Assembly: GCF_011947225.1 (NCBI RefSeq)
Contig: NZ_JAATVW010000003.1
Coordinates: 358,719-422,718 of the forward strand
Direction of reading: 5' to 3'
Length of the DNA stretch: 64,000 nucleotides
From: Planosporangium flavigriseum
Lineage (GTDB): Bacteria > Actinomycetota > Actinomycetes > Mycobacteriales > Micromonosporaceae
Under the pieces are notes generated by a model, which had not been told where the DNA came from, did not search any database, and saw nothing but the letters and a program-made list of their open reading frames with translations. How positions within the stretch are numbered: position 1 is the first letter of the stretch; each line of letters starts with the position of its first letter. Positions 7,032-16,898 of this stretch are shown here, one piece after another. The position numbers and the translations under genes are program-made.

Positions 7032-10000
7032 CTACGCTGCGGTGGTGCGCACCAGCGTGCGGATCTGGCGGAGGAGCACCGACAGCGCCGCCAGGTCGGC
7101 CCCGGTCTCGTCGAACTCGACCATCGCCTTGTCGATGCGGGCGATCGACGCCGTGTTGGCCTGCTCCCACTCCAGCACCCGCTTCTCGGCGTCGCCACCA
7201 CTCGGCGTGGCAGCGAGCACCTCAGCGGTCAGCCCGGCCAGGGCGGCGTACAGGTCGTACCGCAGCGCCATCCGCGCCATGGTCTGCCAGCGATCCTCCC
7301 GCGGCAGCGCCGAGATCTTCGACAGCAGCGGGTCGACGCGCAACCGCTCGGAGAGCGCGAAGTACACGCCCGCCACCTCGTCGATCGAGCAGCCCGTCGT
7401 GTGCGTCGTCTCCACGATGTCGAGCAGGCCGAACGAGTAGAACAGGCGGGTCGCGTGCTCGGCGACCGCCTCAGGCAGGCCGAGCTTGACCATGGACTCG
7501 ACGTTGGTGCGCAGCGCGCGGCGCTCGAGGCCCCGGAACAGCGTGCCCATCTTGGGCAGCAGCGCCGTGACGCCGGGCCGGAAGCGCGCGATCTCCGCGG
7601 GCACGTCCAGCGGTGAGCGGCGGTTGGACACGAGCCACCGTACGGCCCGGTCGAGCAGCCGGCGCATCTCCAGGTACACGGCGGTCTGCGCCTCGGTGTG
7701 CACCTGGTTGTCGAGCGACTCGACCGCTTCCCACACGCCACGCAGCCCGAACACCTCACGGACCACCACGTACGCCCGCAGGACGTCCGCCGCGCTCGCT
7801 CCGGTCTCCTCCATGGCACGGAAGGCGAACGACGTACCCCCGCGGTTGACCGCCTCGTTGACCAGCTGCGTCACCACGATCTCGCGGCGCAGCGGGTGCG
7901 CACGCATCTGGTCGGCGTACCGCTCGCGAAGCGGTGTCGGGAAGTAGTCGACGAGCACCTCGCCGGTCCACTCCTCGTCCGGCAGGGCCGAGTCGCGCAG
8001 CTCGTGTTCGAGGGCGATCTTCGTGTACGACAGCAGCACCGCGAACTCGGGCGTGGTCAGCCCGATCCCCTCGGCCGCCCGGGCGGCCATCTCGTCGTCA
8101 CCGGGCAGCGCCTCCAGCTCCCGGTTGAGCTGCCCGCGCTGCTCCAGGTCGGCGATCATGCGACGGTGCACGGGCAGCAGCGACCGGCTCTGGACGCGGG
8201 CGTTGCCCAGCGCGCACGCCTGGGCGTAGTTGTCGCGCAGGACCAGCTCGCCGACCTCGTCGGTCATCTCCGCCAGCAGAACGTTGCGCTGCTCGAAGTC
8301 GAGGTCCACCGCCCCGAGCAGGATCTTGATGTTGACCTCGTGGTCGGAGCAGTCCACCCCGGCCGAGTTGTCGATGAAGTCGGTGTAGATGTAGCCACCG
8401 CGACTCGCGAACTCGACCCGGCCGCGCTGGGTGAGCCCGAGGTTGCCGCCCTCGCCGACGACCTTGCACCGCAGGTCACGGCCGTTGACACGGACCGGGT
8501 CGTTGGTTTTGTCGCCGACTTCGGCGTGCGACTCGGAGCTTGCCTTCACGTACGTGCCGATGCCACCGTTCCACAGTAGGTCGACCGGGGCCTTCAAAAT
8601 CGCCTTGATCAGGTCCACCGGGGACAGTGAGGTCACGCCAGAGTCGAGACCGAGCGCCTCACCCATCTCCGGGGAGACCGGGATCGACTTCGCGGTACGC
8701 GGCCAGACGCCACCGCCCTTGGAGATCCGGGACGTGTCGTAGTCGGCCCAGGACGAGCGGGGCAGCTCGAAGAGCCGGCGGCGCTCCTCATCCGACGACG
8801 CCGCGTCGGGAGCCGGGTCCACGAAGATGTGCCGGTGGTCGAACGCGGCGACCAGCCGGATGTGCTCGGAGAGCAGCATCCCGTTGCCGAAGACGTCGCC
8901 GGACATGTCGCCGACCCCGACGACGGTGAAGTCCTCGTTCTGGATGTCGCGGCCGAGCTCCCGGAAGTGCCGCTTGACCGACTCCCACGCGCCGCGGGCG
9001 GTGATGCCCATCTTCTTGTGGTCGTAGCCGGCCGAGCCGCCGGAGGCGAACGCGTCGCCCATCCAGAAGCCGCGCTCGAGCGAGATCTCGTTGGCGATGT
9101 CGGAGAAGCTCGCCGTGCCCTTGTCCGCAGCCACGACCAGGTACGGGTCATCGTCGTCGTAGCGCACCACCTCGGCGGGTGGGACGACCGTGGCGCCGTC
9201 GAGGTTGTCGGTGACGTCGAGCATCGCCGAGATGAACAGCTTGTAGCACTCGACGCCCTCGGCCTGGTAGGCCTCGCGGTCGGCGCTGGTCTCCGGCGCC
9301 CGCGCGGTGCCGCCCGCGGACGGCACCGCGCGCTTGAGCACGAAGCCGCCCTTCGCTCCGGTCGGCACGATCACCGCGTTCTTGACCATCTGCGCCTTGA
9401 CCAGGCCCAGGATCTCGGTCCGGAAGTCCTCGCGCCGGTCCGACCAGCGCAAACCGCCACGCGCCACGTCGCCGAAGCGCAGGTGCACGCCCTCGAAGCG
9501 CGGCGAGTACACGAAGATCTCGTACTTGGGTCGGGGCTCCGGCAGGTCCGGCACCCGCTTCGGGTCGAGCTTGAAGGCGACGTACGACTTGGGCCGCCCG
9601 CCGCTGCGCTGGAAGAACGACGTACGCAGGGTCGCCGCGATCAGGTTGAGGTAGGCGCGCAGGATCCGGTCCTGGTCGAGGCTGGTCACCGCGTCGAGCT
9701 GGTTGTCCAGCGCCTCGGTGAGCTGCCGCGCCTGCGCGGCCCGGTCTTCCTCGGACAGCGGCAGCCGCGGGTCGAACCGGGTCTCGAACAGCGCCACGAG
9801 CAGCGCCGCGATCCCCGGGTACTGCAGGAACGTCTCCTCCATGTACTCCTGCGAGTAGACCGTGCCGGCCTGGCGCAGGTACTTGGTGTACGCGCGCAGC
9901 ACCACCACCTGCCGCCAGGTCAGCCCGGCGGTGAGCACCAGCGCGTTGAATCCGTCGATCTCCGCCTCGCCGTGCCACACCGCCGAGAACGCGTTCTCCA

Positions 10001-12098
10001 TGTGCGGCCGGGTGTCGGCCAGCTCCCGGGCGTCGGCCGGCAGGCTCAGGCCGAAGTCGTACAGGTAGATGGACGCGTCGTCGCGCTGCACCTCGTACGG
10101 GCGCTCGTCGGTCACCCGCACCCCGAGGGAGTGCAGCACCGGAAGCACGGTCGACAGCATCATCGGCTCGCCGTACCGGAAGACCTTGAACCTGACGTCG
10201 CGGTCGTCGGAGCGGCGCCGGTACACGTGCATCGCGAGCTGACCCGGCTCGTCGAGCAGTTCCAGCTTGGCGATGTCCTTGGCCGCCTCGCGCGGGGTGT
10301 GCTCGTCCTTGTACGCGTCCGGCAGCGCGTCGCTGTACCTCCGGCACAGCCGCTTGGCCTGCTCCTCGCCGAGCTTGCGTTCGAGCACCAGCTTGAAGTC
10401 CGCGTCCCACAGCCGAATGGCGTCGGACAGCTGGCGGATCAGCGCGTCGACGTCGATGTCGCGCGGCGGGTTGGCCGGGTCGGTACGCACGATGAAGTGG
10501 ATCCGGGCGAGCAGCGACTCCGACACCCGGGTGGTGTAGTCGACCCCGACGCCGTTGAGCTCGCGCAGCAGGATTTCCTGGAGCTTGAGCCGGCTGGGTG
10601 TGGTGAACCGGTCCCGCGGCAGGTAGACCAGGCAGGAGATGAACCGCCCGTACGCGTCGCGACGCAGGAACAGGCGCAGTTGCCGCCGCCCCGCCGTACG
10701 CAGCACGCCCATCACCGTGCGGTACAGCTCCTCGGTGCCGATCTGGAAGAGCTCGTCGCGCGGGTAGGTCTCCAGGATCTCCAGCAGGTCCTTGCCGGAG
10801 TGGCTGCGCGGGGACAGCCCCGAACGCTGGATGACCTCGTTGACCTTCCGCTTGACCACCGGCAGGTCGCGCACGCTCGTGCGGTAGGCCGACGAGGAGA
10901 ACAGGCCCAGGAAGCGACGCTCGCCGACGACGTTGCCGTCATTGTCGAAGATCTTGAAGCCGACGTAGTCGAGGTACGCCGAGCGATGCACGGTGGCGCG
11001 CGAGTTGGCCTTCGTGATGATCAGCAGCCGCTTCTCGAGCGCCTTGGCGTACGCCTCGGGGGTCATCGACGACAGCACGCGCGGCGCGGTCCGGTCGGCG
11101 CGCAGGATGCCCAGGCCGGTACCGAGGACGGCCTCCAGCAGCCGCTCGCCGTCGCCGGAGTCGACGAGCCGGTACTCGCGGTAGCCCAGGAACGTGAAGT
11201 GGTCGTCGACGAGCCAGCGCAGCAGTTCGACCGAGTCGGTGATGTCCTTGTCCGGCACCGGCAGGTGGGCTCCGGCCAGCTCGTCGGCGAGCGCGAGCGC
11301 CTGCAGGCGCATCTTCGGCCAGTCCTCGACTGCCTCGCGTACGTCGGTGAGGACCCGGTTCAGGTCGTTGGTGATCTGCTCGAGCGTCTTCTCGTCGCGG
11401 ATGCGGTCGACCTCGATCCGCATCCAGCTCTCCACAATGTCACCGGGGTCGGCGTCCGAGGGCTCCACACCGGTACGGATTTCGCGCAGCGCGCCGAGCG
11501 GCTCGCGGCGGACCACCACCAGCGGGTGGGCCAGCAGGTGGATGTCGAGGTTCTCCGACGACAGCGCGGCGGTCACGGAGTCCACCAGGAACGGCATGTC
11601 GTCGGTGACGATCTCGATCGCGGTGTGCTCGGCCGCGGCAGCCGCCGGGGTGACCCTCAGCTTCAACTGGCCGCGCAGGCGCTCGCCGGCGAGTTCCCGG
11701 TGGGACTCGGTTGCGGCGACCAGGTCCGGCGCGGTCCGCCCCACCAGTTCCTCGTCGGTGACCAGCCGCCAGTAGTGCCCCACCAGCTTGGCCAGGCCCC
11801 GGTCGCCGGTGTCGGTGGCCAGCGCTATCGCGTCGGTGACCAGCCGCTCCGCGTTCGGTAGGGGGTGTTCGAGCTCGACGTCATCGGCGAGCCCACCCTC
11901 CAGCCGGTGCGCCGGGGCCGCCTTCTGGACTCTGCTCAACGCCCCGTCGGCTCCCGGCCAACCGTTCGCCGGATCGGCGTCGAGGCCTCCCGTACCGGTC
12001 AGGGTCTCCTCAAGAGTCGCAGCGTCCAGGCCGACCTGGGCCACCCGGGCCCCGGAGCCGGACACGTCATCGACACCCGCCGCAGTGTCGCGGTCCAT
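7032..12098 (-). CDS. gdhB: NAD-dependent glutamate dehydrogenase, large (about 180 kDa) type
   Basis: The protein has 1688 residues from an ATG preceded by GAGGGGAG, chosen over an upstream in-frame codon that would add 41 unlikely residues. It matches the giant NAD-GDH family: a long regulatory N-terminus with ACT-like segments (PFLVDSVTAAL), the catalytic core (DVARGGLRWSDRREDFRTE, VIVPTGAKGGFVLK with the catalytic-site Lys) and a Rossmann part (GVGDMSGDVFGNGMLLS). It oxidatively deaminates glutamate to 2-oxoglutarate in the cytosol, linking amino-acid catabolism to the TCA cycle. Streptomyces and mycobacterial homologues are allosterically controlled. It is divergent from a penicillin-binding protein gene and appears monocistronic. 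Confidence 0.95.
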   Translation of the reverse strand: MDRDTAAGVDDVSGSGARVAQVGLDAATLEETLTGTGGLDADPANGWPGADGALSRVQKAAPAHRLEGGLADDVELEHPLPNAERLVTDAIALATDTGDRGLAKLVGHYWRLVTDEELVGRTAPDLVAATESHRELAGERLRGQLKLRVTPAAAAAEHTAIEIVTDDMPFLVDSVTAALSSENLDIHLLAHPLVVVRREPLGALREIRTGVEPSDADPGDIVESWMRIEVDRIRDEKTLEQITNDLNRVLTDVREAVEDWPKMRLQALALADELAGAHLPVPDKDITDSVELLRWLVDDHFTFLGYREYRLVDSGDGERLLEAVLGTGLGILRADRTAPRVLSSMTPEAYAKALEKRLLIITKANSRATVHRSAYLDYVGFKIFDNDGNVVGERRFLGLFSSSAYRTSVRDLPVVKRKVNEVIQRSGLSPRSHSGKDLLEILETYPRDELFQIGTEELYRTVMGVLRTAGRRQLRLFLRRDAYGRFISCLVYLPRDRFTTPSRLKLQEILLRELNGVGVDYTTRVSESLLARIHFIVRTDPANPPRDIDVDALIRQLSDAIRLWDADFKLVLERKLGEEQAKRLCRRYSDALPDAYKDEHTPREAAKDIAKLELLDEPGQLAMHVYRRRSDDRDVRFKVFRYGEPMMLSTVLPVLHSLGVRVTDERPYEVQRDDASIYLYDFGLSLPADARELADTRPHMENAFSAVWHGEAEIDGFNALVLTAGLTWRQVVVLRAYTKYLRQAGTVYSQEYMEETFLQYPGIAALLVALFETRFDPRLPLSEEDRAAQARQLTEALDNQLDAVTSLDQDRILRAYLNLIAATLRTSFFQRSGGRPKSYVAFKLDPKRVPDLPEPRPKYEIFVYSPRFEGVHLRFGDVARGGLRWSDRREDFRTEILGLVKAQMVKNAVIVPTGAKGGFVLKRAVPSAGGTARAPETSADREAYQAEGVECYKLFISAMLDVTDNLDGATVVPPAEVVRYDDDDPYLVVAADKGTASFSDIANEISLERGFWMGDAFASGGSAGYDHKKMGITARGAWESVKRHFRELGRDIQNEDFTVVGVGDMSGDVFGNGMLLSEHIRLVAAFDHRHIFVDPAPDAASSDEERRRLFELPRSSWADYDTSRISKGGGVWPRTAKSIPVSPEMGEALGLDSGVTSLSPVDLIKAILKAPVDLLWNGGIGTYVKASSESHAEVGDKTNDPVRVNGRDLRCKVVGEGGNLGLTQRGRVEFASRGGYIYTDFIDNSAGVDCSDHEVNIKILLGAVDLDFEQRNVLLAEMTDEVGELVLRDNYAQACALGNARVQSRSLLPVHRRMIADLEQRGQLNRELEALPGDDEMAARAAEGIGLTTPEFAVLLSYTKIALEHELRDSALPDEEWTGEVLVDYFPTPLRERYADQMRAHPLRREIVVTQLVNEAVNRGGTSFAFRAMEETGASAADVLRAYVVVREVFGLRGVWEAVESLDNQVHTEAQTAVYLEMRRLLDRAVRWLVSNRRSPLDVPAEIARFRPGVTALLPKMGTLFRGLERRALRTNVESMVKLGLPEAVAEHATRLFYSFGLLDIVETTHTTGCSIDEVAGVYFALSERLRVDPLLSKISALPREDRWQTMARMALRYDLYAALAGLTAEVLAATPSGGDAEKRVLEWEQANTASIARIDKAMVEFDETGADLAALSVLLRQIRTLVRTTAA

Positions 12099-12271
12099 GC
12101 GTGTACTCCCCTCGCCCCCACGACGCTGTGGGGGACCGTCTGTTTCCAGCCTAGGACCTACTTCGTCCATACCCGATCCACCTAAAGGGATCCCACCGTC
12201 AGGGCGACCCGGTATGCCCATTCGGGCAACAGCGGACTATCGGAAAGCGGACAAGCAGCGTGTTTGACCGG

Positions 12272-12292
12272 AAATTCCACGTGCACGAATTT
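12272..12292. promoter_or_regulatory. 21-bp palindrome in the gdh/PBP divergent region
   Basis: Six-base arms AAATTC and GAATTT flank the 9-base centre CACGTGCAC, which itself contains the palindrome CACGTG. It sits about 75 bp before the penicillin-binding protein start and about 175 bp before the glutamate dehydrogenase start. It is a reasonable size for a dimeric repressor site, but the binding protein is unknown. Confidence 0.4.
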
Positions 12293-12367
12293 GGCATCGT
12301 GGCGGACAATGCCGGATCGGGTCCCCGTGCGTTCACCTACGGGGACGGTCACGGGGAAGGAAACGAC

Positions 12368-14287
12368 ATGGCACTACCGGGTAGGCGCGGCCTGAGGCGC
12401 TGGACCGCCGGTCTCATCGGCTCCGCTCTGCTCGTGGGAGGTCTGAGCGCCTGCTCCTCGACGCCGCCGGACGACACGTTCAACAGGTTCGCCCAGGGCC
12501 TCGCGAACGGCGACTTCGGCAGCCTGAACGTGACCACCTCGGCGGGTCAGCCGGTCAGCAAGGACATGCTGACCAAGCTCGAAGGTGACCTCGCCGGCAA
12601 GAAGCCGGCCATCAAGGTCGACAAGCCGGCGGTCAAGAACGACTCCGCCACCGCCACGCTCAGTTACTCCTGGCCCGTCGGCAACGGCGTGAAGTGGGAT
12701 TACAAGAGCCTCGTCAAGGCCCAGAAGGCCAAGGACGACAAGTGGCAGGTCTACTTCGACGCCGCGACGCTGCACCCCGACCTGACCGCCACCGACACGA
12801 TCGCCATCAAGCGCACCGCTGCGGACCGCGGCAACATCCTGGACGGGTCGGGCGCGCCGCTCACCTCCAAGCAAAAGATCATCACGGTACGCGTACAGCC
12901 GAAGGAAGTTAACGACGCCGACGGCACGGTGAAGATCCTCGACGCCGCCCTCAAGTCGGTCAAGGCCGACGTCGGCGACATCGACCTCAGCGCCCTGCCA
13001 CAGGAGATCAAGGCCGGCGGGACCGCTCCCATCGACGTCATCTCGCTGCGCGAGTCGACCTACGTCAAGATCCGAAGCACGATCCACGACCTCGCCGGGC
13101 TGTACTTCGGCGAGAGTTCCCGGACGCTCGCGCCGACGTCCACGTTCGCCAAGGCGCTTCTCGGTCGAGTCGGGGACGTGACGAAAGAGGTCATGGACAA
13201 AAACCCCGGCAAGTACCAGATCGGCGACCAGGTCGGCCTCGGCGGCCTGCAGCAGCAGTACGACGACCTGCTCGCCGGTTCGCCCGGGGTCTCGGTCGTG
13301 ATCCCGGGCGCGGACGCCAACGCGGAGCCCAAGAAGGTGCTCTTCACCGCGGACCCCAAGCCGGGCGCCGCCCTCAAGACCACCCTCGACCCGACGGTGC
13401 AGAACGCCGCCGAGGCCGCGCTCGCCGGCCAGCAGACCCGGTCGGCCCTCGTCGCCGTGCGGATCAGCGACGGGGCGATCGTCGCCGTCGCGAACGGCCC
13501 GAACGGCGGCGACCTGAACTTCGCCCTCACCGCGCAGGTACCGCCCGGCTCCACGTTCAAGGCTGTCACGGCCCTCGGGATCCTCGACAACGGCTCGGCG
13601 AACGCCAACACGGTCGTACCGTGCCCCAAGGAGTACACCGCCCAGGGCGGCACGCCGATCCACAACGCGCACGATTTCGTACTGGGCGACGTCCCACTGC
13701 ACGTCAACTTCGCCCAGTCGTGCAACACGGCGTTCGCGCAGTTGGGAGCGAAGCTAGGCCCCGACGGCCTGGCCGCCACCGCGAAGACGGTCGGCATCGG
13801 CATCCCGTGGGATCTCGGCACCCCCGCCTTCAGCGGCACCGTCGCGACCGGCGCCGACTCGGCGGAGCAGGCCGCGGCGGCCTTCGGGCAGGGCAAGACG
13901 CAGGTGTCGCCGGTAGCCCTCGCCGGCGCCGCGGCGGCGATCGCCCGCGGCCAGTGGCAGCAGCCAAAGTTGATCACCGAACCGGCGCCGGCCAAGCCGG
14001 CAGAGCCCGGCCCGCAGCTCAAGCCCGAGTCGGTGGCGGCGCTGAAGCAGATGATGCGCGAGGTCGTCACCGACGGCACGGCGAAGTCGATCAGCAGCAC
14101 GCCCGGTGCACCGCTCTACGGCAAGACCGGCACCGCCGAGTACGACAACAACGACCCGAACAAGACGCACTCGTGGTTCATGGGCTTCCGCGGCGACATC
14201 GCCTTCGCGGTGTTCGTCGAGAACGGCGGTCTGAGCAGCGACGCGGCCGTACCGGTCGCCGGCAAGTTCTGCGCAGCCCTGAAATGA
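12368..14287 (+). CDS. Penicillin-binding transpeptidase, lipoprotein, MecA/PBP2a-like
   Basis: The ATG start follows GGGGAAGGAAACGAC; an in-frame GTG 36 codons upstream would place a non-signal leader before the signal peptide. The 639-residue protein starts with a lipoprotein signal (LIGSALLVGGLSAC, lipobox Cys near residue 31). Next comes an NTF2-like MecA N-domain (about 35-155), a dimerisation region, and a transpeptidase domain with all three motifs: STFK (Ser395), SCN (Ser451) and KTG (Lys586). It should be an extracytoplasmic D,D-transpeptidase cross-linking peptidoglycan. PBPs of this layout in actinobacteria can show low beta-lactam affinity; that is family knowledge and not visible here. 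A hairpin follows the stop. Confidence 0.92.
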   Translation: MALPGRRGLRRWTAGLIGSALLVGGLSACSSTPPDDTFNRFAQGLANGDFGSLNVTTSAGQPVSKDMLTKLEGDLAGKKPAIKVDKPAVKNDSATATLSYSWPVGNGVKWDYKSLVKAQKAKDDKWQVYFDAATLHPDLTATDTIAIKRTAADRGNILDGSGAPLTSKQKIITVRVQPKEVNDADGTVKILDAALKSVKADVGDIDLSALPQEIKAGGTAPIDVISLRESTYVKIRSTIHDLAGLYFGESSRTLAPTSTFAKALLGRVGDVTKEVMDKNPGKYQIGDQVGLGGLQQQYDDLLAGSPGVSVVIPGADANAEPKKVLFTADPKPGAALKTTLDPTVQNAAEAALAGQQTRSALVAVRISDGAIVAVANGPNGGDLNFALTAQVPPGSTFKAVTALGILDNGSANANTVVPCPKEYTAQGGTPIHNAHDFVLGDVPLHVNFAQSCNTAFAQLGAKLGPDGLAATAKTVGIGIPWDLGTPAFSGTVATGADSAEQAAAAFGQGKTQVSPVALAGAAAAIARGQWQQPKLITEPAPAKPAEPGPQLKPESVAALKQMMREVVTDGTAKSISSTPGAPLYGKTGTAEYDNNDPNKTHSWFMGFRGDIAFAVFVENGGLSSDAAVPVAGKFCAALK

Positions 14288-14299
14288 CTCGGATCCGGC

Positions 14300-14333
14300 G
14301 ACACTTGGCGGGCCTGTCACCCCGCCAGGTGTC
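14300..14333 (+). terminator. Hairpin terminator after the PBP gene
   Basis: 13-base arms (14300-14312 and 14321-14333, GACACTTGGCGGG and its partner) pair with one G-U type mismatch just after the stop codon. There is no clear U-tract, as is common in actinobacteria. Confidence 0.6.
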
Positions 14334-14423
14334 CCCGAGCAGATCGGGCAGACCCTGCAGGGCTTGAGAACTTTTTCACACAGCGCAGCCAGGGGTCCGG
14401 TCGCGACGACGGTCGGATTCGGT

Positions 14424-15824
14424 TCAGGCGGTCTCGGCCGGTGGCACGTGCGTCGCGGACGGATCCGCCGGAGGGCGGGACGCGGGGACCTGACCGCTAC
14501 CGGCGGCGCGTACCTGCTCGGCCAGCCCGGCGAGCGGCGAGCGCTTCGCCGCCTCAGCCGGAGCCGGCGTGGCCGGTTCCTTTTCAGCGGTCGAATCTTC
14601 GTTCGGCGCCTCCCGCCGACGCAGCGGGGTGCCTCCGACGCGCCGTCGTGACAGCGCGGCCCGGTCGGCATTGAGGTCGGCCACGCTCATCCGGTCGAGC
14701 GGCGAGCGCTGCGCCGCCACCTTCGCCGGAGACGGTTGCGCGTTGACCGTGGGAACCTCAGCGGCCCCGGTCGGTTCGCCCGCGTCGTCATCGCCTTCGG
14801 GCTGCGCGCTCTCGGCCGCGACCGCAACCGGTGCGAGCGGCACCGGCTCCTCCTCCGAACGCGGCTGCGGCACCGGCACGGTCGGGGTCAGCACGTCCCA
14901 GTCCAGCGGCGCGACGCCTGCCGCTGGCGCCAACCCCACCACGAGCGATTCGACGAGTTCGGCGGCGTACGCGCCCGTCGGGTCGTAGTCGGGGTCGAAG
15001 ACAGTGATCTCCACGCCCAGGCAGTTCGGCGTGGCCACGAGGCCGGAGAGCAGAAGTTCCAGTTCGGCGTACGCGATCCCGCCCGGATCGGGCGCGTCGA
15101 CCGCCGGCATCACCGCCGGGTCGAGCACGTCGACGTCGAGGTGCACCCAGTACCCGAGGCAGTCACCGAGCACCCGGCGCGCCCACTGCGCGGAGCGGGC
15201 CGCGCCTTCGGCCCGCAACTGCGGCACCGGACGGTGGGCGATGCCGGCCGCGTTCAGGTCGAACCGGTGCTCGTCGTGGGTACGGATGCCGAGAACGACG
15301 ACGTCCTGGTCGTGGAAGTACGGGCCGCGATTCTCGATGTCGGTGAGGTCGGTCTGGCCTCGCCCGGTCGCCAGCGCCAGGTCCTCGCCTGCCGCGGCGC
15401 CCACGTAGGACGCGTTGCCGGGGTGCCGGAAATCTGAGTGCCCGTCCACATAGATCAGACCCACGCGCCCGTCCAGACCGGACGCGCGCCGGTTGGTCGC
15501 CAGGGCGCTGCCGAGCAGGATCGAGCAGTCGCCGCCCAGGACGACGGGGAACTCCCCCGCGGCCAGCAGCGCGCCGATCCTGTCGGCTAATCGCCGCGAG
15601 TACCCGGCGATCTCCTCAGCGTGCGCAACCCCGTCACCCGGGCGCCAGTCACCGGGGTCGTAGCGCGGCGGCGTCACGCACCCGGCGTCGCGTGCGGCAA
15701 GACGGGACACCAGGCCATGGTCCCGAAGCGCACCGGGCGCTTTCGCGCAGCCCGGTACGGAGCCCGCGGTCGGTGGCCGCAGGCCCAGATTGGACGGCGC
15801 GTCGAGAACTGCGATCCGCCGCAT
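14424..15824 (-). CDS. Arginase/agmatinase family metallohydrolase with long C-terminal extension
   Basis: The first 310 or so residues carry all manganese-binding motifs of the ureohydrolase fold: GGDCSILLG, DGHSDFRHPG and HLDVDVLDPAVMPAVD. Arginase, agmatinase, formimidoylglutamase and guanidinobutyrase share this site, and the substrate cannot be told from the sequence. After residue 315 comes about 150 residues of Pro/Ala/Glu-rich, probably disordered sequence. It includes two similar short motifs, RSPLDRMSVADL and RSPLAGLAEQVR. The total of 466 residues is far above the usual 300-350. It ends in convergent orientation to the penicillin-binding protein gene. The thioredoxin gene lies 17 bp upstream on the same strand, so co-transcription is likely. 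Confidence 0.85.
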   Translation of the reverse strand: MRRIAVLDAPSNLGLRPPTAGSVPGCAKAPGALRDHGLVSRLAARDAGCVTPPRYDPGDWRPGDGVAHAEEIAGYSRRLADRIGALLAAGEFPVVLGGDCSILLGSALATNRRASGLDGRVGLIYVDGHSDFRHPGNASYVGAAAGEDLALATGRGQTDLTDIENRGPYFHDQDVVVLGIRTHDEHRFDLNAAGIAHRPVPQLRAEGAARSAQWARRVLGDCLGYWVHLDVDVLDPAVMPAVDAPDPGGIAYAELELLLSGLVATPNCLGVEITVFDPDYDPTGAYAAELVESLVVGLAPAAGVAPLDWDVLTPTVPVPQPRSEEEPVPLAPVAVAAESAQPEGDDDAGEPTGAAEVPTVNAQPSPAKVAAQRSPLDRMSVADLNADRAALSRRRVGGTPLRRREAPNEDSTAEKEPATPAPAEAAKRSPLAGLAEQVRAAGSGQVPASRPPADPSATHVPPAETA

Positions 15825-15841
15825 CGCGGTCGTACCCCGGC

Positions 15842-16813
15842 CTAGAACAGCGCGTTCGCCAGCGCGCGGCGCGCCGCGGCGACCGCGGGATCGTCGGGAT
15901 CGGCCATGCTGAACAGCTCGAGCAGATGCTTGCGTACCCGCTCGCGGTCGTCCCCGGAGCTACGCCGCACCAGGTCGACGAGGCGGTCGTACGCCTGCTC
16001 GGCGCGCCCACTCAAGATCTCCACGTCGGCCGCCACCAACTGGGCGTCCACGTCGTCCGGCCTGGCCTGCGCGTCGGCGAGCGCCTGCTGCGGGTCCGCA
16101 CCGGAGACCCGGCGCAGCAGGCCCACCTGGGCGAGGCCCGCCTCAGCCGCGGCGTCCGCCGGGCTCTCGGCCAGAATCTTCCGGTACGCCTGCTCGGCGG
16201 TGTCCAGATCGCCGTTGACCAGCGCCTCGTCGGCCGCGTTGAGGCGTGGGTCCTCCGGGGTCTCGACCTCGACCCCGCCCGCCTTCAGGATCGCGTCGAT
16301 CCACTGTCGCAGTTGGGTCTCGGGCACGACCCCGGTGAACGCGTCGACCGGCTGGCCGCCGACGACCGCGTACACCATCGGGATGCCCTGGACCCGGAAC
16401 ATCTGGGCGAGCCTGGGGTTGGCGTCGACGTCCACCTTGGCGAGCACCCACGAGCCGCCGCCCTCGACGGCCAGCTTCTCCAGCACCGGCGACAGCTGCT
16501 TGCAGGGGCCACACCACTCGGCCCAGAAGTCGACGACCACGGGCGTGTGGAGCGACCGCTCGAGGACCTCGGTCTGGAAAGTCGCCTCGGTCACGTCGAT
16601 GACGGCCACGCCGCCGCCCTGCGCGGCCGGGGCGCCCTGCGCGGCCGGGGCGCCCGGGGCGCGGTCACCCGGCGACCCGGCTCCCGGAGGGGTCGCAGCC
16701 GGCGAAGCGGGGGCCGGGGACGGGCGCTGACCAGCGGGCGAGCTGGTCCGCAGCGCGCCGAGGTCCACCGCTCCGCGGGTGAAGATCGAGGAACTCATCC
16801 GTGGATCGCTCAT
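15842..16813 (-). CDS. cnoX: Thioredoxin-TPR protein, CnoX/YbbN type co-chaperone
   Basis: This 323-residue protein has a disordered Pro/Ala-rich N-terminus of about 70 residues, a thioredoxin domain with the active site [11 protein letters not shown], and a C-terminal tetratricopeptide region ([20 protein letters not shown] and following). That domain order matches CnoX/YbbN, cytosolic proteins that hold stress-oxidised clients for GroEL or DnaK. Unlike E. coli CnoX, both active-site cysteines are present, so it may also be a redox enzyme. It sits 17 bp before the arginase-family gene on the same strand and downstream of the mutase gene. Confidence 0.88.
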   Translation of the reverse strand: MSDPRMSSSIFTRGAVDLGALRTSSPAGQRPSPAPASPAATPPGAGSPGDRAPGAPAAQGAPAAQGGGVAVIDVTEATFQTEVLERSLHTPVVVDFWAEWCGPCKQLSPVLEKLAVEGGGSWVLAKVDVDANPRLAQMFRVQGIPMVYAVVGGQPVDAFTGVVPETQLRQWIDAILKAGGVEVETPEDPRLNAADEALVNGDLDTAEQAYRKILAESPADAAAEAGLAQVGLLRRVSGADPQQALADAQARPDDVDAQLVAADVEILSGRAEQAYDRLVDLVRRSSGDDRERVRKHLLELFSMADPDDPAVAAARRALANALF

Positions 16814-16898
16814 GGTCCCTAGTCTGGCACGTGCGCCTGTCGCACGTTCAACACTGCCCGCAACGATCTCGCTCGTGACCTGCGTCGGGTAGCCGGCC

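Noticed and set aside
8829..11861. A 1010-codon open frame on the plus strand opposite the glutamate dehydrogenase gene
   Set aside because: It is a mirror of GC-rich codon usage: its translation is dominated by Arg, Val, Gly, Leu and His without any domain, while the minus strand encodes a complete known enzyme.
7032..12221. Upstream start of glutamate dehydrogenase at 12221
   Set aside because: The additional 41 residues are low-complexity, and the ATG at 12098 has a strong ribosome-binding site.
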